Of a stretch of DNA of 64,000 bases, positions 1 through 12,000 are shown one piece after another. This stretch comes from Alisma plantago-aquatica. Taxonomy: Eukaryota; Streptophyta; Magnoliopsida; Alismatales; Alismataceae. The notes under the pieces are model-generated. The model made no database searches, had not been told where the DNA came from, and saw nothing but the letters and a program-made list of their open reading frames with translations. The stretch covers positions 524,667,303 to 524,731,302 of the forward strand of contig OY856409.1 of the NCBI GenBank assembly GCA_963693085.1. Reading direction: 5' to 3'. The position numbers and the translations under genes were made by a program. Each line of letters opens with the position of its first letter. The stretch's first letter is position 1.

Positions 1-3000
1 CTGTCCAAAATGACTGAAGAGCTTCAGATGGAATTGAAGCCTGCAACATAACAGCAGCCGTCATGATTTCAAAAAGTGCTTCAGGAATGGTTAAAAACAA
101 CATAATAGACTTTTAGGATCTAAGCAATACAGAAATATAAAAAAACAAAATATTAGCTCGATTCCTTCCATTACTCATAAGGCAGACCATCTGGACTTCT
201 TTGGAGATTGGGGGTGGGGGGGGATGTGCTGCTGTGCGGATAAGTAGAATTTAGATGCAGTTTGACTCGTGGTTTATCGAGATTGATGTCAAACGCCTGA
301 TTCAATGTCAGGGGATGTTTGGCGTATTAATGTAAGTGCCTAATAGATTCAGTTGCACTTCAAACCTTAATACGGGTGCCCCTCATATGCACTGTAGCCA
401 AAATTAAACTCAGTCATCCATCCAATACTCCCGCCACCCAGTTTTGTTAATCAACAAAGAGAGATACTAGGGAATTTCTTTTTGTCGGTGGTGACTCATG
501 AATCATGTGTGCGGAAACACTTTTAGAAGAACAAAGAATGACCTCAATGTTTTAAAAAAAATGTTAAGCAGTGTGCTGACAGCACCTTGTAACTGGGATA
601 AGCGGGTCACATTGTTTTAAAAAGCGCGAAGCGGGGAGCGAGAAGACGAGACCTTGTAGCCGATTAATCGCCAGGCGGGTGATTAAGCGCGTGCTTTTTT
701 AAAAAGTGGATGCTTAATTTTTCTAATATTTTTAACAGTTTATACACATAATATACATAAATAATATTATGATTTGTGAATGTTTTATATTATTAAACCT
801 ATGTATACCTTTAAATTAGTACTAAGAACATATTAAATAATTAGCTAACTATATATTCATATTCATTTAATATAGAATGAATATTAAATCAGTAGCTAAG
901 AACACATTAAATCAGCAGCTAACTATATGATCATATTTATTTAATATAAACATATAGGTATACACTCATATATTAAATCAGTAGATAAGAACATATTAAA
1001 TCAGCAGCTAACTATATATTCATATTCAATTAATATAGAATGAATATTAAATCAGTAGCTAACACATTAAATCAGCAGTTAACTATATATTCATATTCAT
1101 TTAATATAAGCATATAAGTATACACTCATATAAATATCAACTACATTACTGACATTAATGTTACTGTATAAATATGACTTGGGAAAAGCGGAAAAAAGCG
1201 GGGAAAAAGCGGCCAAAATGGGAAAAAAGTGGCCAAAGCGGATTAAAAGCCGCTGATTAACTCAAATGCACTCAACAGCCGCTTGGAGTGCATTTTAATC
1301 GGCATAGACCTTGTGCCGCTTAAGCAGCCACCTAGAACGCTTTTCAAAACGCGGAAAAAAGCGGGGAAAAAGCGGCCAAAATGGGAAAAAAGTGGCCAAA
1401 GCGGATTAAAAGCCACTGATTAACTCAAATGCACTCAACAGCCGCTTGGAGTGCATTTTAATCGGCATAGACCTTGTGCCGCTTAAGCAGCCGCCTAGAA
1501 CGCTTTTCAAAACACGCCGGATCATTTTTGAAAAAACAGGTTTTAGTTTCCTATATGATTTCATAAAATAACACGTGTATATAAATACTATACAGTTTGG
1601 AACTTTTATATTTATCTAAACAACTCTACCCAACAATATAAAACACCCAAATAGATTATAAGACAACTATGAAACAATGATTATAGCTATAATATAGTAA
1701 ACAATAGACTTGACATGGATAAAACACCCTACATACATAATTTGCATCATATGTTACATAGCTAAACAGTAAAATAATGGACTTATCATGTATACGTTAC
1801 TAACTTATTGTTATATTGGCATATCATCAATTAGTCATACATTACAGCAGTATATTTAATGAAAGTGTGCATTCTAAATTAAATAATAGATACATGTAAT
1901 TTAGTTGTATACATTGCAGTGCTCCATTATCATGACTTACAAAGTATGCATTCTAAATTAGAGCTACGGCTTATCATAGAATATTTAATGTGTATAAGTT
2001 TATTATTTTATAGTCAATAATACTTGGACCATGTAATTTACTTAATGTTATAGGTGTACAGCAGCATCTAAAAAAATGCAACCGCGGCTAAAAAGCAGGA
2101 AAAACCAGGCTAAGCAGTCAAAAAGCGGCCAATTTTTGTAGATCTGCTAAACGGGCGCTCCACGGTTAAAATAAACGGCTGAAGGTCTTGACTGGTTAAG
2201 CGGCCGCTCAGAACGTTTTTCAATACGCTGACTGATGATCTCAATTAAACCAGATTGAATCAGGAACACTCAGGGCATATCTTATCATAAATCAATATTT
2301 TTTCAGAATGTCTGAGAAACAGGGTCAGAAAATAATGTACCAATCAGGAGAGCATCTACAACAATGTGAACCAACAAAATTTGTGTACCTCCACATTAGC
2401 TAGCAAAGTTTTCAGCATTCTGACTCCCGTGGGAAGGGATGACTCCGGAAGTTGGGAGGACCACCTGGGATCCATCTTCCTCCTATCCTCACAGCGAGAG
2501 ATATGGTCTGCGAAACTTGCATCAAAATTGTGGCAATTCTTGAAGGTTTTATGGCATGAAGGGCAGTGCCTTTCTTCTAAGAAATACAATTCAAAGCAGT
2601 GACGGCAAGCCTTAAGAAGCTCTGAAGATCTTTTTTTCCCATGTTTAATAGCACATAACACCGTAGGATCAATGCATTCCCTCCACAACCACCTCTGGAA
2701 ATCATGATACCTCTTAAGAGAAGAACTTTTCTCCAAGTCATTGCGCCCAACTTCAATTCTAAAAGATGTTGATACATCAGCATTATCGGAAGCAAAGGAA
2801 TAGATGCCACTGCTCGGACTATCACTGTCTATTTGACTATCATAGTTATTAGACATGCCAGCATGTTCTAGTTTGCATGCTTTATTAAAGGTCACAGCAT
2901 CAACAAGGCTATTCTGCCTCCGACTAGCTTCCTTAAATGATGATTCAATCCTTTGGAGCATGCCGTGTAAGTGAGATTCTCTGATCCCACGAGTATCAAG

Positions 3001-6000
3001 AGAAGCTATAAGTGCATCAAAAACCTGCATAAAATTAACTCCAAGATCAGAACCTCAAGCAGTGGAAACAGAACATTAATCTATAGGGGAAGAACATTGT
3101 TTCTCATCCAATTGTGGGTGTGCATGTTTCTTCTTCTGCATATGCAGGTGTGATTTGCTTCAGAGCAGACTGCATGAAGATTGAACACCTAAAGTGTGTC
3201 CTTTTGTATATTGAAGAACGAATAAATAAGCATATATTAGTTATCGACTCTAATTATTGAACACCACAAACATCAACTGCATTATTGTGCCCTACATTTT
3301 GTTAAAAGTTCATTCTCCTACCTGAAGATTGTTAAAATGTGATCCCACCATCACCACATCTAAGCCTCAAGTACAAACATGTCCAGGGTGCTATATAGAC
3401 TTTTTTCTAATTCAGCTCTGTAATAGATGTTATTTCTCATCTCAACTGAAGATTCAAATCTCTCCCTATAAGCTCTCCCCGAGTTAAGTTGGTTCAAACG
3501 ACTCTAGTAAGAATGGACGGAATTTGAGCATATTTATCCTCACTTTGCTGATGTATCTTCCCAAGTTTAAAGACCTATTATTTTCTTTATGATAGATTTA
3601 TGGGAGGACAGCCTCAATTAAAAATCCATCAAAGTAGCCCTATAAAAATCATTATACAAAAAGAACAAAAACTATCACATTTAGACATCCTCGATTCAAC
3701 AGGCATGACCAAAGATACATAATTCAAGACTCTTTCAGTCGGCCGAAAATGTAGCTTTAGAATTATTCATCAAATTTAGGAAAAACCCAAAAAGAAGGTT
3801 AATAAACTGTGGTCAGCGATTTGAAAAAAAAAAAATCAATAACATGGATTTCATAAATAATTGTGGGCAAGTGTTTGGGTGTTCAATTATGCTTTTGTGC
3901 ATGAAACTTGCCACATACCTACCAACATAACACTGACTAAACGGTAACTTAATGAATTAAATAAGATGTATAAGCTATTGATATTATAATGTCAACATAC
4001 AATAACTTGAACGTTCATGCATTACATAAACTTTAATAATTGCACCATGTCTGGGTGTCAACAACCTTTCCTTAAAAACTAATAGTTTATTGATGAGATT
4101 AAAAAATAAATATAAATCTTGTTTAGCTGCAGATGAGACTAATCAGGATTAATGCCTAAAAGCACCATAGATATAACCATTGAAGTCCCAAGGGATATAT
4201 TGATATAAATGTAGAGAGAAATACATTGATTAAAAACAAAGGAAATTCACTAACAGGAATTATTAGTGATGAAGAAAATGTAGAAATATGGTTAAACATT
4301 TGTGAATTTTCATGTTATTCAAGAATAATTTGGGAACTTATTCATATTAAATTATAAAAAGATATTTCAGATGTGACATAAAAGTTGCCATTTTTTCAGC
4401 CTGATTCCACCTCCAGCTAGCTTGGCTAAAATTGCTATGCATATACTCTACTGTGCTTCTACTAATCCCAAACCTTTACATTCCAGATCTGCATGTAGTC
4501 CTACTTTCTAATTCAGGCATCTTTAATGTTAAGTACTATGTCATCATCAAATAGCATATATTGTGAGATATCGTCACAAATGTGTTTCAGCTCATCCATA
4601 ATTAAATACGAATAAATTGAGACGCAAATTGGTACTTGATGTACAATGACTATAAAATTTGTTATATCCTCAATTCTTGACACCACAGTGACGAACTTGG
4701 GACTTTCAGTTCTTTGGCTGACCAAAAAATTGTGAAGAACCGCAACCTTTGCTAAAAAGTCTGAGACTTTTGTAACTACGCTTCACGAGACTGGTTGAGT
4801 GTATCCCCTCTTGGAATCTTGACACTAGTAGTTGACAATCATGTGTTTTTTATTAGGTCAATATATTGGCTTGGGACCCTCTACTTTTTATAAACGACCA
4901 AAGAACTCCACTTGGTACTCGATCATGAAGTAGCCATATTTCATCTTTACTTAATAAGTCACAAATAGCCATATTCCCAGGTGCATTCCCAGGTGTATGT
5001 GCTATAAGATCTCAGTCTGCACTAATAAATGTCTCCCAAAGGTTCATAGCTTGATCTCCCAAGGGGAGCCTAGGGCTCCTAGGCGTTTCTAGGCGCTTTT
5101 GCTGTTTTTATATTTTTTTTTTACATATATATAGTAGCATTTGCTATGTAGCTATATTCAAATAATTACATTACTATATATATATCAGGTGTATGTGCTA
5201 TAAGATCTCAGTCTGCACTAAATAAATGTCTCCCAAAGGTTCATAGCTTGATTTCCCAAGGGGAGTCTAGGGCCCCTAGGCGTTTCTAGGCGCTTTTGCT
5301 GTTTTTTTATTTTATTTTTACACATATATAGTAGCATTTGCTATGTAGCTATATTCAAATAATTACATTACTATATATATATATATATGATAGTTAAATA
5401 TCTAAGTTGTAACGATTATCTTTGACCTAAATCATAAACTAGACCTGATTGGCTCTAATTTGACCAATCTTGATATAAATTGAACCTAATCTGACTTAAA
5501 TCTAATCTAATTTTGCATAGCATAAACATCATAGACCTGAACTTTCCCTAACTTACCCTATATTTACCTATATGAGACCTAATTTGGCCAAATCACACCA
5601 AATTTCTCCAAAGAAAAAGTTATTTCGCCAAATCAGACCTAATTTTCTCTAGTTTGACCTGATTTGGCATAAATCAGACCTAGTTTTGCATGACATGGGC
5701 TAAACAAACCTTACTGACCTAAATAAAATCCAAATTTAGACAAATCTCACCTGATTCCCCTAATTCAAATGTATTTCCCCCAAATCAGACCTCATTTTCC
5801 CAAATTTAACCTGATGTAGCCTAAATTAGACCTAATTTTGTATAACGTGACCTAATCAGACCTTACTTCCCCTAATTTACACCATATAGACTTAAATGAG
5901 AACCAATTTGGCCAAATCAAACCTGATTTCCCGTAATCAAACGTATTTCTTCCAGATCAGACCTGTTTTCCTAAATCAGACCTAATTTGACAAAATTTGA

Positions 6001-9000
6001 CCTGATTTGACCTATATCAGACTTATTTCAACCATACAATGACTCAATGTGACCTAATTCGATCAACTCCTGACCCAGTCCATGATAATTTAGAATTTGC
6101 ATGGCTTAATTGGTTCCTAAAAGGCCTTCGACGCCCACTTAATACACTTATAATGTTGGGGCGCCTAGTTTGAGGCGTCTTGCCTAGCACCTAGGTGGGC
6201 GCCTTGGTATTCTTCTTCACTGTTAGGCAATGACCTTATTCGTGATCTTACTAAAAAAAACTGTAAACCACATAGCAGCTTTCTCTCCAATACTTTTCTA
6301 TACATAAATAGGGATGTCATCCGGTCTGCAAGCATTTCATGTTTTCAGTTTTTTCAACGCATTCTAGTACTTGGCAAACAAATAGTCAACATTATTTTAG
6401 GTATCTCTAGAATCAACTGCAGATTTATACCTAATATCCACACAATCCATTACCAGCTCTCTACTCTATTCACTCTTTATGCCATTCACTTGTGGAGTTC
6501 AAATGCTGGCTAGACAGGCTACTTATTTTAATGTACTGTAGCTAGTCCCGCAAGCACTCAGTTAATACATTGAAACTTTTGCTATCTGATATCCTCCAAT
6601 TTGGCACCATAGTCACGGTGATATTCATCAACAGTATTAAAATTTAAGGCATCTCTAGAATAAACTGCAGATTTATACCTAATATCCACATAATCCATTA
6701 CCAGCTCTCTACTCTATTCACTCTTTAATCTTTATGCAATTCACTTGTGGAGTTCAAATTCTGCCTAGACAGGCTACTTATATTAATGTACCGTTATGCC
6801 AGTCCCGCAAGCACTCGGTTAATACATTGAAACCTTTGCTATCTGATATCCTCCAATTTGGCACCACAGTCATGGAGATTTCATCAACAGTATTAAAATT
6901 TAGATCTTTTCTAGAAAGAATGAATAATGAATATACATGTGAATTATTATGGTTATCATTTAAAAATCATATAAGCAATTGATAGTTGATACTGATCTCA
7001 GTTATCTGTAAAATTCTTTGTTCATCATAAATATCCTTTGTTTAATTTGCTGCTCTGCAGTTTTCTACAAGATTACAGTTTCATGCTTTCAATTTCAAAG
7101 AATCATCCAGGCTAATATTGTAATATCAAAATGTGAGATTCTTTAGGGGCAATACTATTGTGATACTAACTTTATAGATAGCATACCTAGCACCCAACTC
7201 GTTTAAAGGCAGAAATACAAACAAAAGATACCAAATACCAAACAATTATATTTGCTGAATGGATACTGTGAAAAAGAAAAATTGATCCTTACCTCTTCTG
7301 AATCAATCAGCCTCCAAAACCCTTCCCTGGACTCAAAAAAGATTCTGCCACAACCAGGATCATATTTTGAGGCAGATGCAACAAACTGCCAATATCGATT
7401 GCGCCTGCGATCCTGACCTAACGGCAAAGACCTATACACATAAATTTCCTCTGCTTTATAACCAATATATAGCTTCATCTGGGAGCGTGATTTCTCTGCT
7501 ACATATCCATATTGTGAAGGTTGGGCATTGTCCTGGTTTGTAGAATAATCTTGACCAACTATGTTCCTCTCTGCAGAGAAGGTACTGAACCCATTGACAT
7601 TCTCAAGATCAAAGACTTCATCTTTCACATCAGAATTAAGATTCACATCAAGGCCCTTATTATCAACAGCAAGTAAAGGGCTATGACTATCAGAAGGCAT
7701 CGTATTTGCCTGAGTTGTCTCACTTTTCAACCCAGATAAAGAAGAAAATTCCATCTTATTCATATACTCCTCTTTCATTCTCCGTTTATCTACCTGAGAC
7801 TCTGCCCACATCTGCTTCTTCAGAGCATTAGCTGCTTCCAAACGTTCCTGAAAAAGAGAAGAGTTTTCAGATTTTTGGTGACACTGATAACTGGAAGAGA
7901 AGAGTGCAGAGCATTACCTCCAAGACAATCCGAATAGAATTTCCTTCAATTGCAACACCAACCAAAGAAGCAAGGGCGTTAAGACGCTCCTCCACACTAA
8001 GAACAGAATAATCTCCTTCCATCAGGCCCTGAACCCATGATTCCCCGCTGTTGCTTTCATCAATCTCTGTATCTTCGCCATCAGTGTTATTTAATTCACT
8101 GTTGTTACCAATTTCTATAGAAACCAGCTCATCTGATTTCAATCCAGATACGCCGGAAGAAAGATTTTTCTGAGGCATTGACTGGTGAATCTTGTCAATG
8201 CTTGAAATATTGTCTGACTGAATTGTACAGACCTCATCGGATATGATATGTTTTCCATTAACTAATTTATGAGATATATTTGAGATATTGACTTCGTTGT
8301 CAAATGCAACCTCTTTAGAGATGTTGTCATGTTCATCAAGATCGTCAGCATCTATTTCAGGATCATCAATGCTTTCACTTTCTGAATCTCTTTCCACATC
8401 TTCTACATCTTCGGCTTCCTTTTCAGCTTCTTCGGATTCTGAGAGTCCATTCTGAAACACCTGTATCTTCTCCCTTGCAGCGGCAAGAATTGCCTCAGCA
8501 TTAGCAGGATCTTTTCTGTAAGCTGCTTTAACACAGTACGTTGAGGGAGCTGTCCTTTCAAAGAGTTTTGTATCCCTAGATAATGCAGCTGCAATAGATG
8601 CTTCGGGTGTTTTGCTCGTTGTGAGATCTCTGAGCCCTGACTTCTGTAGAGGAGAATATGAAACAACAGATTCCCGAAGAAAATGAGGCAACAGAATCCA
8701 GAAAGGAAATAAAAGAAACAAATGCAGTCACCTGTAGAAATCGAAGGAAATAAAATGCAATCACCTGTATCTTATCTGCGACTTCTAATATAGTCAACCC
8801 TCTTGGTCCTTCCAATGAAAGTACATGAAATGCGGCAAACTTTACTGTTCCAGGAGTCAATCGATGCCGGGATTTACGCAACCGAGAAAAGCCTTTCTCT
8901 TGCATCACCGCAAGAGCGTTCTCAGCAGCCATACCACTTCGCAGTGTGGATATAACATTTTCACCATCATGCCCCTAAACATAAGGGAAATAGATGGTTA

Positions 9001-12000
9001 ATCTTGAATCATCAAAAAAAATAATTAATTACAAAGCCCCTTTTGATGATAATTATATAAGAACTACTTGAGTTATATTTAGTGTCCTCTTGAGTAACTG
9101 TCTCGGATAAGGAACTGCGTAGAACTTCTCAACTAATATTACACGATAAAAGGACTTTTGAATGCATGATAGTAACAGACTAGCATGTTAGGATAACTAC
9201 TTAAGTGGACAGGTCATCAATTGCTTACCTCATTTTCATCCTGATAGTAAGTTTTGTCGATGGTTCTCTTTTTCAGATGTGGACCGAAACCAGCAGATAG
9301 TGCAAACTGCCTCAATATCTCAGGCCACGTAAGTGGATTCAGATGGTGCTGCCAACTAAGTATGTCAAAGCCCCAAGCATATGCCTAACAAATGGCTAGA
9401 TGATCAGAAGACCGAGAATATAATGCAAACATAGAGAAAGAGGGATGTCAAGCTCAAAAATAATGATTAGATAGTGAAATACCCCTTCAACAATCTGAGG
9501 GTGACCACCACTAGGATTTGCAGCACTATTATTGACCCCTGATGCTATAGCAGGAGTTCGTGCAACATCCTCTATGTCTTTAATGATAGATCTAAGTAGC
9601 ACAATGTGTATTTCTCCTAATAACCTTGAATCCTGATAACATGGCAGATATCACTCAAAAAGTTAAAAATAAGTTTGTCGAAGTAAGCATCAAAGAAAGA
9701 GAGAATATACGGCTAAAAGATCTTCTAGTTTAATTATTTAGAAAAGGATTATAATTACGTCTAAAGAATAATAGACACAGTAGAATATCAATACACAAGA
9801 ACTAGAAGAAGAAAAAAACTACGAATCAAGAAAACAAAAGGATCAATCCATACAATGCCTTACAGATAGAAAAATAATCAAAAACTCATGAGTCAAAAAG
9901 TCATACATAGTCATGAAGCGACTGAACAAACTCGTCAAGCGTGAATGGCCAAAGTGAAAGTACATCAGAGAAGGTGATTAGAAACCTCCACACCTGAAAT
10001 AGCATAAACCAACCAGCTAGGATAAGTTTCAATGACATAAAAACAGAAGACAATAGGCCCAAAATATGACAAGGAGCATGAGTAAGTTGAAGGAGTATGA
10101 GCGGTTAGCATTGTATGCATGAATGACAAGCTATAAAGATCACACACAATTAATTTATTTTTTGTATAACAGGCATTTAATAGAAAGATTAAAAAAAAAA
10201 ATAGACATGTTCAGTTGTTCTGTAACAGTTGTCACTGATTTTGAGATCGACAGGCAATAAAATTGTGCTGAGGACAATACAAACTAATGCCCTCTAATAA
10301 AGAATGACGGTTTTTTTCTCCTCAGTTACAAGGAGCTTTTGATCCCAGTTGCAACTTCAAGTAACAGCAAGAACAATCACCCCATACACTTACAGACACC
10401 TTTATTTTATACTTACAGCATTTTTTGGTGCACCATTCATCAAATGATATACAACCTGTGGTAGCTGGACCACATTCCTATCTGAATGGAGCTATAAACA
10501 ACTACTCAAGCAGAATATCTCATCAATTATATCAGAACTGGTAAAAAGAAAAGTCTAGTAAGATTATAAGCATGGAACTAAATGTTGTTGACATGGGGTG
10601 AAATTTCGCCGATAATGTCGATGTCGACAGCCGACGACGTCGAATCCACGTAAACATCCTCATTCCACAATATCCTCAACATTTCGTCGAAGTTGTCGAC
10701 ATTTCCCCATATGTCGACGAAGTTGACCCAAGTCCATACAAAAATTCCACAATGTCCTCGACATCTGTCGAAGTGGTCGAAGTTGGCGACATTCTTCTGG
10801 TATATTGTGGAGTTTGTTGTGTGAGGGGGAAAACGTGTTGGAGCTTGAGGTAAGATGATTTTGATGTTATTTTTTACTATTCTAAGCTAATAGTAATAGA
10901 CCGACCCCCTCCGGTAAATCTACCATAGATTTACACCATTTTTATATAGTTTGTTTATTGTCACAAAACTCTATATATGGAAGAACTCCGTAGTTCGGAG
11001 ACGATTGTATATAATCGTGTATTTATCTACATATGTAAACCTATATGGATAGCTATATGTAAACATATATTGTGTTTTTTAGCTAGATTTGCTGAAATCT
11101 GTCGTTTTTCATCACAAAATGACTATTTTTAGCTTAATTTTTGTCGAAATTGCATCGATGTTTGGTTGTAAAAATCCTTGACATTTCCACAAACTTCCAT
11201 GTCAACACTTGTCGAAGTTGGCTCGAAGTCGAAGTCTTGTTCCATGATTATAAGCATCTCTTGATTTTAACCATGTGATTCAATGGCAACATACGTAGCA
11301 ATTAGCCTAGTTTCTTAAACACACTCCTATTGTTTTTACTTGGCACACCTTATTTTGGAATTTCTATATATGCCTACACTCACCCATCATAGCCAATGAA
11401 ATGATAAAACTGTGCTGTTCCAATTCCCACTAAAGAGTACACTCTGTCATAACACTAACAGCAATAGATATTGCAATGAATGATTTAAAAGATCCAAGGC
11501 ATACCATCAGCAAGCTTCCAATGTTTTCTTCCGAGCTCAACCATGGTTGGAGAGCAAAAGGCCGCTTCAACTTGACAGAACTTGGAGGAAATTCACATAA
11601 TTTATCTGGATTCATGAAAAATGAAGGGAGTAAATGTATGGATCTTTAAGGAAGAATTCACGGAATACAAAAAATAAAAACGTACGGGTTTGGACGTGCA
11701 AGTAATGGGTTTTATGCTTTAAAGTGATAAGTACTGTAATAAAAATAAATAAAAAATCGTCAGGGATAGGCACCTTTATATGTGTAGAGATTCATCAAAG
11801 TGTCACTATCAAGGGAGATGATGGATGGTAATCCTTTGCAGAATGCTGCCAACTCCATGAGCTCCAAGCGCTCATCTTCAATGAGCTCCATGGACTCCTT
11901 TGCCAGCCTACGAGCTGTGGCCCTCTCATGAGCAGCCTTGAGTCTAGCAGCCTCCTTTTCTCTCCTCGTTTCCTCCTTCAACCTTTGTTTCTCAGCCTGT

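Larger units (their letters stand above)
41..2388 (-). other. Intron 15 of the RLT gene (2.35 kb) with a repeat-rich insertion
   Basis: On the minus strand the donor follows GTG GAG at 2389 and the acceptor TTGCAG ends at 41. The interior from about 590 to 2230 is unlike ordinary intron sequence. It has GC-rich blocks of AAGCGG/GCCGCTT type at both ends and in the middle, separated by AT-rich DNA, suggesting a non-autonomous terminal-inverted-repeat transposon. No coding capacity was seen. Confidence 0.85.
3025..7292 (-). other. Intron 14 of the RLT gene (4.27 kb)
   Basis: Donor GTAAGG follows GAA GAG at 7293; the acceptor TTATGCAG ends at 3025 and is followed by GTT TTT GAT GCA (VFDA). The joined protein reads IDSEE-VFDALIASLDTRGIR, as in other RLT proteins. 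The right half carries two tandem duplications and a transposon-like insertion, listed separately. In 3025-4980 only unremarkable AT-rich intron sequence is seen. Confidence 0.93.
9573..11540 (-). other. DDT domain of the RLT protein (exons 8-10)
   Basis: Residues about 662-722: SSEENIGSLLM at the end of exon 8, VWRFLITFSDVLSLWPFTLD in exon 9 and DSRLLGEIHIVLLRSIIKD in exon 10. These are the hallmark residues of the DDT fold (MVWRFL, LWPFTLDEF, SRLLGEIH). Known role: docking to the ISWI remodeler. The three exons are separated by a 1.5-kb intron (9994-11504, holding a transposon-like insert) and a 274-bp intron (9633-9906). Confidence 0.95.
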
